Shown piece after piece: positions 14,566 to 21,624 of a stretch of 28,342 nucleotides of DNA. Both the position numbers and the translations under genes were made by a program. The first letter of the stretch is position 1, and every line of letters starts with the position of its first letter. The notes below the pieces were generated by a model. The model saw only the letters and a list, made by a program, of their open reading frames with translations. It searched no databases and was not told the DNA's origin. Source of the DNA: a virus; the IMG/VR virus record IMGVR_UViG_3300026478_000706, positions 1-28,342 of that record. One strand, written 5' to 3'.

Positions 14566-15314
14566 TTAATAAGCTCTTAAAAACGCAAATCGGTAAATAT
14601 GTTTTAGTATTTACGGCAGGAGCTGGATTAGCAGCTTTAATCCTTCCTTCTATTACCTCTAGTAAAGACGAGTACCTAAAACGCGAAAAGGAAATATCTG
14701 AATCATATGAAAAGAAACTTTCTGAAAAAGAAACAGAATTTCAACAACTTAAATCTAAACACCAAGAAGAAGTCACAAATCTTACTCAAGAAAGATTGGC
14801 GCTCGAATTCGAATACAGAAGAAAAGTCGACTCTCTCGTCTCTGAAAACAGTTCCCTAAAGAAGTCTACTGAAAAAGTAACCGTAATCACCAAGTATCCA
14901 GATGGACGAGTTGAAAAGAAGATCGTTTCTAGGGAAGTGATTGAGAAAGAGTCTCAAAAGATTTCTCAGGTTAAAGAAGAGGCAGAGCAAAAGCTTAAAG
15001 AAACAACAGAAAGACTTCAAAAAGAATTCGAAGTTCGATTGGTTGAAGTTAATTCTGTTCATGAGACCGAGAAACAAAAGTTAAATTTAGAATTGTCTCA
15101 GTTTCAAGAAAAATTAAAAGAAGAACAAGAAAAACACACCAAATTAGTAATAAATCCACGAAAACTTAGCCTTGGTTTGGGTAAGAAAACTAATGCCGTG
15201 AACTTTGTATCTGCTGAATATGACTTTAGTGGACCTCTTTATGCAGGCTCTATATTGGATTTCAGGGGTACATCTTATGATGCAATGGGATTATCTATTG
15301 GGGTCAGATTTTAA
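14562..15314 (+). CDS. Membrane-anchored long coiled-coil protein with beta C-terminus
   Basis: The 250-residue chain has an N-terminal membrane helix (KYVLVFTAGAGLAALILP, about 12-29) with a short cytoplasmic-type start. A highly charged coiled coil (about 35-195, Glu, Lys and Gln dominated) is interrupted near 105-120 by a beta hairpin-like stretch (VTVITKYPDGRVEKK). The last 50 residues are beta-prone (KLSLGLGKK, VSAEYDFSGPLYAGSI, AMGLSIGVRF) and end in Phe with alternating hydrophobics, like the last strand of outer-membrane proteins. The layout would let it reach across the periplasm. It is translationally coupled to the chaperonin gene (ATGA) and to the next gene (TAATG). No known family is recognised; a spanin-like or virion role is inference only. 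Confidence 0.65.
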   Translation: MINKLLKTQIGKYVLVFTAGAGLAALILPSITSSKDEYLKREKEISESYEKKLSEKETEFQQLKSKHQEEVTNLTQERLALEFEYRRKVDSLVSENSSLKKSTEKVTVITKYPDGRVEKKIVSREVIEKESQKISQVKEEAEQKLKETTERLQKEFEVRLVEVNSVHETEKQKLNLELSQFQEKLKEEQEKHTKLVINPRKLSLGLGKKTNAVNFVSAEYDFSGPLYAGSILDFRGTSYDAMGLSIGVRF

Positions 15315-15664
15315 TGCCTAAGTACAGGTTTATATGCAGTTGCGACGCCGAAGTACAGAAATATACTTCGGCGTCAACCATTTCAATTAAATGTACCAAC
15401 TGCGGTTCCTCTATGGATCGTCAAGTTCCATCAACCGTTGAGCAATCAACTGTAAAAGAACTCGTTGATTCATATACTGGTGTTCATCTACCGCCAGACA
15501 ACAAAGAGATCCTAGAAGCTAGACGATCTGAGTATTTTTGGAAAGTCGAAGTTCCCAGACTCGTTATGCAGTATCCGGCTGATCACTGCTTAAAAGAGGG
15601 CTGGATGTATGTTGATGAACAGGGTAAGCTTCAAGTTCATACAAAACCTCCTCATAAGAGGTAG
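15314..15664 (+). CDS. Zinc-ribbon protein of unknown role
   Basis: A short N-terminal zinc ribbon has C8-x-C10 and C27-x2-C30 (FICSCDAE, KCTNCGSS), similar to FmdB-type ribbons. It is followed by about 80 residues rich in charged and aromatic positions (RRSEYFWKVEVPRLVMQYPA, LKEGWMYVDEQGKL). Proteins with a ribbon plus the 'EYFWxVEVPRLV ... GWMYVDexGKL' tail are familiar from large phages as unknowns. ATG 15314 shares its first base with the preceding stop (TAATG). The next start is three bases past its TAG, so all of these form one unit ending with the SbcC-like ATPase. A DNA- or RNA-polymerase-binding adaptor would fit the ribbon, but nothing proves it. Confidence 0.68.
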   Translation: MPKYRFICSCDAEVQKYTSASTISIKCTNCGSSMDRQVPSTVEQSTVKELVDSYTGVHLPPDNKEILEARRSEYFWKVEVPRLVMQYPADHCLKEGWMYVDEQGKLQVHTKPPHKR

Positions 15665-15666
15665 CG

Positions 15667-17421
15667 ATGTATATTAAATCAGTAGCGATAGAGAATGTTC
15701 TCTCGATAGAGAATGCTTCAATTTGCTTTCCAGATTCTGGTCTTTTACTTATTGACGGATGGAATCATGACACAGAATCGGCCAATGGGGCCGGTAAATC
15801 GGCAATATTTCATGCCTTATCGTGGGGGCTCTACGGACAATATCCCCGCGGAGTGTCTATCACTGATTTCGTACGTCAAGGCTCTAGAGTTACTAAAGTT
15901 ACAGCCGACATTGAACTCTCCGCAAACCGAATTCTCAGAATTGAGCGCTGCCGTCCGAAATCCTTCTATGCTTCTATCAACGACGTGGAGATTTCTGAGT
16001 CTGAATATGAAAAGATACTCCCCCTCGACTATGAACAATTCATAGTTGCCCAGTATTTTGCTCAAGGTCTTGGTACGCGTTTTTTAGATCTAAACGATTC
16101 CGGGAGGAAAGACCTTATCCTCAAGTTGATGCGCGCCGACGGGTTTGCGGATGGAAGAAAGAAGATCGATCAGGATCTTAAAGCTCTAAATTTAGAAAAG
16201 AATAATATTGTAAATGCGCTATCCGCATTGGATGGAAAGTTATCCGCCTTTAAAGAGTCTCAGGTGGATGTTAATTTGCTACGGCACGAGCTTAAAAAGC
16301 TAGAAGACTCAATTGCTTCAGTTGCCCCCAAGATAAACCAGCTTGCTACAATTCAGCCACCAGATGATGTGGATAAGTATTCTGAGTTAATAGAGAAGTT
16401 AAATATTAAGCTTAGAGAAATATCAACTAACGGTGGAAGATTAAGGGCATATCGTCAACAACTTCGCGATCTTGAAAGAGAGCAAGAGCCCTGCGACTCA
16501 TCCGATGGTTCCTGCCCTTCATGCGGTGCAGAATTAGATATCGTTTCTGGCCGATTTGTTCGACATGATTCTTCTTCTGCTGCTGAAAAAATAAACGCAC
16601 ACCGCCAGCAGATTCTTTCAAAGAAAGAATCATTAACATCCTTAATAACAGGATTAGAGGGCGAAGTTGGCAAAGAGCAATCGATACTTGATACAATTCT
16701 TTCTCTTAAGAAGAAGATCAAAGACTCTATGTCTGAGTATGATGCGGCTCAAAACAGACTCAATGAGTTAAAAAACTTCTACAAAGAAAAAGACTTAGAG
16801 CGCAAATCTATACTTAAGACCATAGATCAGCAAGACGATCTAAGCGTAAAAATTAAAAACATTGAATTGTCTATAGAAAAATCAAATGAACTACTGCATG
16901 TTAAAGACAATGATATTCTTAAGTTAGAAGCAGCATCGATGGTGCTTTCGCCAACTGGTGCTCCAGCTTACGTCATGGATTCAGTTATTCAAACCTTAAA
17001 CGATCGTATCCAAGAGATCATTCAACTCATATGGCCCAATTCCTCATATGAGCTTCTTTCTTTCAAAGAAAACAAGTCAGGCTCCATCACATCAAAGATG
17101 TCTGATTCTCTAACGATAGATGGCGCAAAAAGACCAGTAGGATCGTTGTCGGGTGGCGAAAGAAGGTGTCTATCGCTTTCTATTGATTTTGCTATAGCAG
17201 AGGTTGTGTCTCGCTATACAGGTGCTCAACTTAACCCATTGATTTTAGATGAACCTTTTGATCATCTAGATGCCTCAAACCGCTCTAGAGTCATTGAGTT
17301 CTTAAAAGAGATGGCCACAAAGCGGTGTATAGTAGTAATAGATCACGCGTCTGAAGCTAAAGCGTTGTTTGATCAATCCATTACAATAGTCAAGCGAAAT
17401 GGTGTTTCAACGGTTTCATGA
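15667..17421 (+). CDS. Recombination nuclease ATPase subunit, gp46/SbcC/Rad50-like
   Basis: This SMC-type ATPase processes DNA ends with a nuclease partner (gp47/SbcD in relatives). The P-loop is SANGAGKSAIF (38-48). Long coiled-coil arms surround a zinc hook with CPSC (283-286) and a nearby Cys at 276. The ABC signature SLSGGERR is near 493-500, and Walker B LILDEPFDHLD near 524-534 is followed by VVIDHASEA. At 584 residues it is close to T4 gp46 (about 560) and much shorter than bacterial SbcC (about 1050). No gp47/SbcD-type gene lies next to it; the phosphoesterase at 19954 has a different architecture. ATG 15667 has GAGG nearby, and its stop overlaps the next gene. Confidence 0.9.
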   Translation: MYIKSVAIENVLSIENASICFPDSGLLLIDGWNHDTESANGAGKSAIFHALSWGLYGQYPRGVSITDFVRQGSRVTKVTADIELSANRILRIERCRPKSFYASINDVEISESEYEKILPLDYEQFIVAQYFAQGLGTRFLDLNDSGRKDLILKLMRADGFADGRKKIDQDLKALNLEKNNIVNALSALDGKLSAFKESQVDVNLLRHELKKLEDSIASVAPKINQLATIQPPDDVDKYSELIEKLNIKLREISTNGGRLRAYRQQLRDLEREQEPCDSSDGSCPSCGAELDIVSGRFVRHDSSSAAEKINAHRQQILSKKESLTSLITGLEGEVGKEQSILDTILSLKKKIKDSMSEYDAAQNRLNELKNFYKEKDLERKSILKTIDQQDDLSVKIKNIELSIEKSNELLHVKDNDILKLEAASMVLSPTGAPAYVMDSVIQTLNDRIQEIIQLIWPNSSYELLSFKENKSGSITSKMSDSLTIDGAKRPVGSLSGGERRCLSLSIDFAIAEVVSRYTGAQLNPLILDEPFDHLDASNRSRVIEFLKEMATKRCIVVIDHASEAKALFDQSITIVKRNGVSTVS

Positions 17422-17867
17422 TGGAAAAGTTCGTTAAAAAACTCAATGAAATCAAAGATCTACTTAAGGCTGGACTAATGCCAAGCTTAAGGATGCCTTC
17501 AATTGAGCCGCCAAAGCCCCCGAAAGCTCCATCCTTGGCACCTAAGTCAAAAAAGAACCCTGTTAAGGTTGCGCAACAGGTCCAGGCCCCTCAAGCAAAA
17601 GATTTTGCTATGGGACAAGCAGTTATGCAGGTCAAGGCGAACACTAATCCTCTTGCTTTTGCCACAAAATCAGAAGGCGAATCTTATCACTATCACATCC
17701 TTCAAAACGGCCAACGGATCACCGATACGCCCGTAAGTATGCAAGAGATAAACATTAAACACGGTGGGGTAAAAAGGCTAGAGAACGCTGGCTTTAGATT
17801 AGTCCCTGTTGTTAAAGAAAAATTAAAGCTTGAAAAAAATGGCCAGTGGTCTATTGTTAAAGAATAA
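17418..17867 (+). CDS. Unknown protein with proline/lysine-rich linker
   Basis: The 149-residue chain has an amphipathic N-terminus (MEKFVKKLNEIKDLLKAGL), a proline/lysine-rich disordered stretch (about 25-62, PPKPPKAPSLAPKSKK) and a compact C-terminal domain (about 80-149). That domain contains ESYHYHILQNGQRITDTPVS, then VKRLENAGFRLVPV. I do not recognise the domain; the small beta-alpha pattern could be a binding module. Two ATGs in a row (17418 and 17421) serve as start, overlapping the TGA of the SbcC-like gene, so translation is likely coupled. Its position between the end-processing ATPase and a Holliday junction resolvase suggests a recombination accessory role, which is inference. Confidence 0.68.
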   Translation: MMEKFVKKLNEIKDLLKAGLMPSLRMPSIEPPKPPKAPSLAPKSKKNPVKVAQQVQAPQAKDFAMGQAVMQVKANTNPLAFATKSEGESYHYHILQNGQRITDTPVSMQEINIKHGGVKRLENAGFRLVPVVKEKLKLEKNGQWSIVKE

Positions 17868-17878
17868 CGAGGCCACAA

Positions 17879-18514
17879 TTGAAAACCATACTTGCTATCG
17901 ATCCGGGTGGATCATCTGGATACGCAGTTGCTCGTATTTCACAAAATCACTGTGAGATAGTAGAGTACGGCTTTATAGATGTCGATACTTCTTCTCAATA
18001 CATCGGCGACTGGTGCATAGATCTAAAGAAACGCATCTCTGGATTGCAGGATCGTGTCCAGGCTGACGAGATTGCGGTCGAGGACTACTTCTTCGGGGCA
18101 AGGTTCGCATCAGGTTCTAACGTGAACCCTGCGTATCGGACAGTTATCCATATGTGGGCTAGGGAACTCAATCTTCACTATGAGGTTCTTAATATTTCCA
18201 ATTGGAAGGTTTTTGTAGCTGGAAGATCAACCCCAACTAAACTCCAAAAACAACGATGGGGTGCTGCACCAGCTAAGAAGTTGATGATAGTGCAAGCTCT
18301 TTGGGAAAGGTTTGGTATCAAATTTCCAAATCACAGCATATCAGAAAACACAGGAAAACCTATACATTTTCGTTTTGATGTGGTTGATGCAGTTGCTCAG
18401 GCTATATATGCTTCATATTTAAGATTTAATTGTAAAACATTTTCATGCACGGTACCGATACCGCCAGACGTAACGTTTAAGAAGCTAAATAAAAAGCAAT
18501 TCTTATACGAATAA
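17879..18514 (+). CDS. RuvC-like Holliday junction resolvase/endonuclease
   Basis: This RNase H-fold endonuclease likely cuts four-way junctions made during recombination or resolves branched DNA before packaging. Active-site acids fit the RuvC set: D8 in ILAIDPGGSSGYAV, E68 in IAVEDYFFG, and D167/D170 in FRFDVVDAVAQAIYAS. At 211 residues it is slightly longer than E. coli RuvC (173). An inserted basic segment (RSTPTKLQKQRWGAAPAKK, 116-134) may bind DNA. The start codon is TTG 17879, with GAGG six bases upstream; no ATG lies nearby in frame. It follows a recombination ATPase and precedes small unknowns. T4 uses an unrelated endonuclease VII for this step, so the resolvase comes from a different source than the T4-type genes. 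Confidence 0.82.
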   Translation: MKTILAIDPGGSSGYAVARISQNHCEIVEYGFIDVDTSSQYIGDWCIDLKKRISGLQDRVQADEIAVEDYFFGARFASGSNVNPAYRTVIHMWARELNLHYEVLNISNWKVFVAGRSTPTKLQKQRWGAAPAKKLMIVQALWERFGIKFPNHSISENTGKPIHFRFDVVDAVAQAIYASYLRFNCKTFSCTVPIPPDVTFKKLNKKQFLYE

Positions 18515-18548
18515 GTACAATACGAAACGATCAAATAAGGAGTCTATT

Positions 18549-18860
18549 ATGGCTAAAGGTAAGATCAACTACGGCAAAGCTAGCAGCATTTTATCTAAAG
18601 CATTTGTCGAAAACCATGCGTCTATTTCTCAAGATGAAGCAGAGCATCTGATCGCTAAATCTGAACAAAAAATTAAAGCTCTAAAAGAAGAGCAAGCAAA
18701 CGACGAGAAGCTTATCGCTGCCCAACAGATTGTTAAAGACCTTAAGAGTGGATACTCTTCTGTCGTTAAACTGGAGCGAGCGAAGATCGACTTCCTTCTC
18801 GGCAAAATTCAAGAGATTGAAGACGGTGACGTAAATCCAACATCTGGTTTAAATGTTTAA
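18549..18860 (+). CDS. Unknown helical 103-residue protein
   Basis: The product is predicted to be mostly helical and highly charged: NYGKASSILSKAFVENH, then SISQDEAEHLIAKSEQKIKA and AQQIVKDLKSGYSSVVKLER, ending with GDVNPTSGLNV. Leucine/isoleucine spacing suggests a coiled-coil or helical bundle. Similar unknowns with 'IVKDL-x-S-x-Y-x-x-x-x-K-x-E' followed by 'NPTSGLN' are familiar from other large phages, but no function is known to me. ATG 18549 has a strong ribosome site, AAGGAG (18537-18542), consistent with high expression. A 34-base gap upstream contains TACAAT (18516-18521), a weak -10 candidate. Confidence 0.7.
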   Translation: MAKGKINYGKASSILSKAFVENHASISQDEAEHLIAKSEQKIKALKEEQANDEKLIAAQQIVKDLKSGYSSVVKLERAKIDFLLGKIQEIEDGDVNPTSGLNV

Positions 18861-18861
18861 A

Positions 18862-18972
18862 ATGATTATCGTATTGTATCAATTATTGATTGCAACTGTT
18901 GTTAGTGTAATTATTTTTTACAATACGAGAGATTTTATAAAACGCTTTAGCCAACACAAAAATCAGGAATAA
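18862..18972 (+). CDS. 36-residue single-span membrane peptide
   Basis: A short frame of 36 codons reads MIIVLYQLLIATVVSVIIFY as one membrane span, followed by a basic tail (NTRDFIKRFSQHKNQE). That is a classic positive-inside single-pass arrangement with the C-terminus in the cytoplasm. An in-frame ATG at 18853 would add three residues and overlap the previous gene by eight bases. Neither start has a strong ribosome site, so re-initiation after the preceding stop is likely. It fills the space between two well-supported genes exactly, ending two bases before the next start, which favours a real gene. Small phage membrane peptides can be holins or host-modulating peptides; no assignment is possible. 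Confidence 0.5.
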   Translation: MIIVLYQLLIATVVSVIIFYNTRDFIKRFSQHKNQE

Positions 18973-18974
18973 TT

Positions 18975-19577
18975 ATGACCACACTGAAATCCCTATATCT
19001 TGACGGAGCCAATGGCTTAAACAAGAAGTTGGCCGATGCCTTTGACCTGGGGAGAAGGTTTATCCTTCCGCAGTACGAAGATGTTGTGCTTGAAGATGCC
19101 GTAGACATTAGCATCACCAGCCCGATGTTCACAATTGCCAACTCAGGATCAAACGCGGCTATTTTAGCTGGTTATACGGTCAAATACTTTGATGACGGAG
19201 CTCAGGCTGAGCTTACGGTGGCCTCACCTGTCGTTGCTGGCTCTACGTTCGACACGACCGACGCTCCTGCGGCTGCACTTACTGCAAAATCGCTGAGATA
19301 CTCGAGTCCTCGTCCCACCTCATACACCACACTCCTGCAGGGTCTACAAGCTGCTGCGGCAGCTGGTAAATCAGTATTTTCAGTTTCTGTTACAACGATG
19401 GATAATCCCACATATCTTCGTCTAAATGGCAATTATCTAAAAGCTTATTTTGCTGGTATTTACTACGCATTAGATCAAGAAGGCATCTTTAATACCTACG
19501 AAGTGACTTTGTCATTAGACACCTCAGACACCGCCACCACAAAGGTGGTATTTAACTTTACTTTTACTTATAGCTAA
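18975..19577 (+). CDS. Unknown Ala/Thr/Ser-rich beta protein, possibly structural
   Basis: The 200-residue chain starts with MTTLKSLYLDGANGLNKKLA and a helix (DAFDLGRRFILPQYEDVVL). The remainder is beta-prone and low in charge (SITSPMFTIANSGSNAAI, AGYTVKYFDDGAQAELTVAS), ending in TTKVVFNFTFTYS. The small-residue, Thr-rich composition is more like a virion or decoration protein than its DNA-metabolism neighbours. No signal peptide or metal motif is seen. ATG 18975 is preceded by AGGA with seven bases between. A 50-base gap and hairpin follow. An abundant DNA- or capsid-associated protein is conceivable; I do not recognise a family. Confidence 0.65.
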   Translation: MTTLKSLYLDGANGLNKKLADAFDLGRRFILPQYEDVVLEDAVDISITSPMFTIANSGSNAAILAGYTVKYFDDGAQAELTVASPVVAGSTFDTTDAPAAALTAKSLRYSSPRPTSYTTLLQGLQAAAAAGKSVFSVSVTTMDNPTYLRLNGNYLKAYFAGIYYALDQEGIFNTYEVTLSLDTSDTATTKVVFNFTFTYS

Positions 19578-19601
19578 CGATAAAAACAGATGTTTGTGTA
19601 G

Positions 19602-19626
19602 AATCCCTCGCATAATGCGGGGGATT
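19602..19626 (+). promoter_or_regulatory. RBS-sequestering hairpin before the DUF1599-like gene
   Basis: AATCCCTCGCA (19602-19612) pairs with TGCGGGGGATT (19616-19626) over 11 bp, with one G-U pair and a TAA triloop. The 3' arm contains the only Shine-Dalgarno-like sequence (GGGGGA, 19619-19624), and the ATG follows one base later at 19628. In the folded state the ribosome site is fully paired. With no T-run after it, it is not a normal terminator. Confidence 0.65.
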
Positions 19627-19627
19627 T

Positions 19628-19972
19628 ATGCTTTGGTCGGAGCAAAAAGAGATCTTCGAAAAGATGGTAGAAGCCGAGCGCCAACTGTTGACTAGCAAGG
19701 GCGTTGAATACGCAGGCGATCAAGACTGTCTAGCAAACTTCAAGGACGCTGATATTATTGGATTAGACTCAAAGCAAAAACTATGGGTTTATTTGTCAAA
19801 GCATATGGCTTCCATAGCCTCTTACATAAAGAACGGCAAAGAATTTTCCAATGAACCGATAGAGAGCAGAATAGCTGATGCTAGGAACTATCTTGCGTTA
19901 CTATATATGCTGGTTCAAGAAGAAAAATCTGCTGCACCAATCAAGGTATGTCAATGCAAAAGAAGTCAGTAA
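19628..19972 (+). CDS. DUF1599-like protein (nucleotide-modification-associated type)
   Basis: The 114-residue helical protein has the pattern SKGVEYAGDQDCLANFKDAD (23-42), a K-H pair in YLSKHMASIASYIKNGK (55-71), and EPIESRIADARNYLALLYML (77-96). This matches my memory of DUF1599-type proteins (K-x-x-x-Y-x-x-x-D-x-L-x-N-F; K-H-x-x-S-I; E-P-I-x-x-R-I-x-D-x-x-N-Y). These occur in phages and have been linked by context to nucleotide modification or nucleotide-pool functions. No experimental function is known to me. ATG 19628 lies directly after a hairpin that covers its ribosome site. The stop overlaps the next gene by 19 bases when that gene starts at 19954. Assignment is from pattern, not a search. 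Confidence 0.6.
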   Translation: MLWSEQKEIFEKMVEAERQLLTSKGVEYAGDQDCLANFKDADIIGLDSKQKLWVYLSKHMASIASYIKNGKEFSNEPIESRIADARNYLALLYMLVQEEKSAAPIKVCQCKRSQ

Positions 19973-21570
19973 ACACACCAGACAAAAAAGCCCAGATCAC
20001 AAAATCCTTTGCTGCTTTAGCTAAAAAATTAAAGCGCGAAATTCGCATGGAAGATCTGAAGCAACTTGGCATAACCAAAGATATGGTTGCCCACCATTTT
20101 GGGTCTTTGACCTCTCTAGAGAAAGAAGCAAGAGAAGCTTATTCTGGTAGTTTCTTTGATGTTGCGGTTGAGAACCTTTATTCTCAAAAGGCTCTAATCA
20201 AACTTAGAGAAGATGTAGCTTCTTCTAAGAGATTTGTTGTGACAACTGCTGTAAATGGATGCGAAGTACACGATAAATTTTATGCATCGATAAAAAACTA
20301 CTGCAAGGAAAACGACGCCCAGCTTCTGATTCTAGTCGCCTCAGATCCTGCCCACAATCGAGATAAGCAGTGGGGAACAATATCGGCACGATTAAAGAAC
20401 GAAACACTTGTGCTTGAGGATACGAGTCTTAACTCCAATGTTTTTCTTTCTACGATCAAGCTTTCAGCTAAGCATATCGATCCCACAACCGGTCTTGGCC
20501 GAATTGGCCAACGTAACGGCACCTTCATCTATGCTTCTCCAAAACAACGACTAAAGGCTGTGCCGGTTTCCAATAGCGCTCTTCCTCATTTTATGATGAC
20601 TACTGGTGCTATTACTGTTAGTAATTACAACTCCGATATGTATATGTCTCAACGCACTGCGTACATTGCACACAACGATCACGTTCTTGGTGCAATAATT
20701 GTTGAAATAGCGGATGACAAGCATTACCACTTCAGACAGATTCAGTCTGATTCTAAGGGTTGTTTTTACGATCTTGGCGTTAAGTACACCCCAACCACTA
20801 AACAAAAGGTAAGACCGGAAGCATTTGTTCTAGGTGATTGGCATGCTGGATCTACAGATCCCAAAGCTAAAAAAGCTTGGTTTAATATATCGCAACTCAC
20901 ATCTCCAAAAAGAATCTTGCTCCACGATGCGTTCGACGGAATGTCGATCAATCATCATGAAAAGCACGCAAAAATCCTTAAGGCTCAGCGCGCAGAAAAT
21001 GGGCAATTGTGCCTCTCGTCAGAGTTAGAGATTCTTGCAGAAGACATCAAAGAACTTTCTTCTGTGGCTGATGAGGTTGTCGTAGTCAAGTCGAACCACG
21101 ATCAATTCTTGGAAAGATATCTTCAAGAAGGTAAGTATGTTGATGATCCGCAGAATCATCGTATTTCTCTTGTTCTAGCGCTTCAGGTGCTGGATAAAAA
21201 AGACCCATTAAAATATGCAATAAATGAACTCTGCCTCAAGAACGACAAGAAGATTACCGATAAAGTTAAATGGCTATCAATTGATGATGATTATCGAATT
21301 GAAGGTATACAGTGCGGAGCTCATGGACACCTTGGCGCCAATGGTGCGAGAGGTAGTTTAGAGGCTATGGAAAGTGCTTATGGCAATTCCGTGTCAGGAC
21401 ACTCCCATACTCCTCAAATTCTGCGTGGTGCGTGGTGCGTTGGTACTTCTTCGCTTCTTAAGCTAGAATACAACCGTGGAGCATCTTCGTGGCTCCATTC
21501 ATCTTGTTTAATATATCCGGGCGGTGCAAGGCAGTTAATCAACTGCATTGACGGCAGATGGAAGCTCTAA
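19954..21570 (+). CDS. Metallophosphoesterase, T5 A1 (DNA transfer protein)-like
   Basis: The 538-residue protein has three parts. A basic helical N-terminus (1-75) contains a likely helix-turn-helix (MEDLKQLGITKDMVAHHFGS). A middle domain (about 90-280) carries FVVTTAVNGCEVHDKFYASI and HIDPTTGLGRIGQRNG. The C-terminal calcineurin-type phosphoesterase has metal motifs GDWHAG (294-299), LLHDAFDG (324-331), SNHD (380-383), then GHLGANG and SGHSHTPQ. This middle-plus-phosphoesterase layout resembles the T5 A1 protein, needed for second-step DNA transfer and host DNA breakdown; similar proteins occur in many large phages. SbcD/gp47 has its phosphoesterase first, so this is unlikely to be the SbcC partner. 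Start 19954 is preferred over ATG 19948 because AAGG (19943-19946) is seven bases before it. Confidence 0.65.
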   Translation: MQKKSVNTPDKKAQITKSFAALAKKLKREIRMEDLKQLGITKDMVAHHFGSLTSLEKEAREAYSGSFFDVAVENLYSQKALIKLREDVASSKRFVVTTAVNGCEVHDKFYASIKNYCKENDAQLLILVASDPAHNRDKQWGTISARLKNETLVLEDTSLNSNVFLSTIKLSAKHIDPTTGLGRIGQRNGTFIYASPKQRLKAVPVSNSALPHFMMTTGAITVSNYNSDMYMSQRTAYIAHNDHVLGAIIVEIADDKHYHFRQIQSDSKGCFYDLGVKYTPTTKQKVRPEAFVLGDWHAGSTDPKAKKAWFNISQLTSPKRILLHDAFDGMSINHHEKHAKILKAQRAENGQLCLSSELEILAEDIKELSSVADEVVVVKSNHDQFLERYLQEGKYVDDPQNHRISLVLALQVLDKKDPLKYAINELCLKNDKKITDKVKWLSIDDDYRIEGIQCGAHGHLGANGARGSLEAMESAYGNSVSGHSHTPQILRGAWCVGTSSLLKLEYNRGASSWLHSSCLIYPGGARQLINCIDGRWKL

Positions 21571-21599
21571 TTATCGGATATTAAATATAGATGTATAAT
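21571..21599 (+). promoter_or_regulatory. Candidate sigma70-type promoter for the DNA polymerase gene
   Basis: TATAAT at 21594-21599 is a perfect -10, with TTATCG (21571-21576) 17 bases upstream as a partial -35 (three of six consensus bases). Transcription would start near 21606, giving a leader of about 19 bases that includes the GAGGG ribosome site before ATG 21625. It lies in the 54-bp gap after the phosphoesterase stop. Confidence 0.5.
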
Positions 21600-21624
21600 C
21601 TGACAATCCAGACACGAGGGTCAG

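Noticed and set aside
19954-21570. gp47/SbcD nuclease subunit
   Set aside because: The phosphoesterase motifs lie in the C-terminal half after about 290 residues, whereas SbcD/gp47 begins with them; the middle domain fits T5 A1 better.
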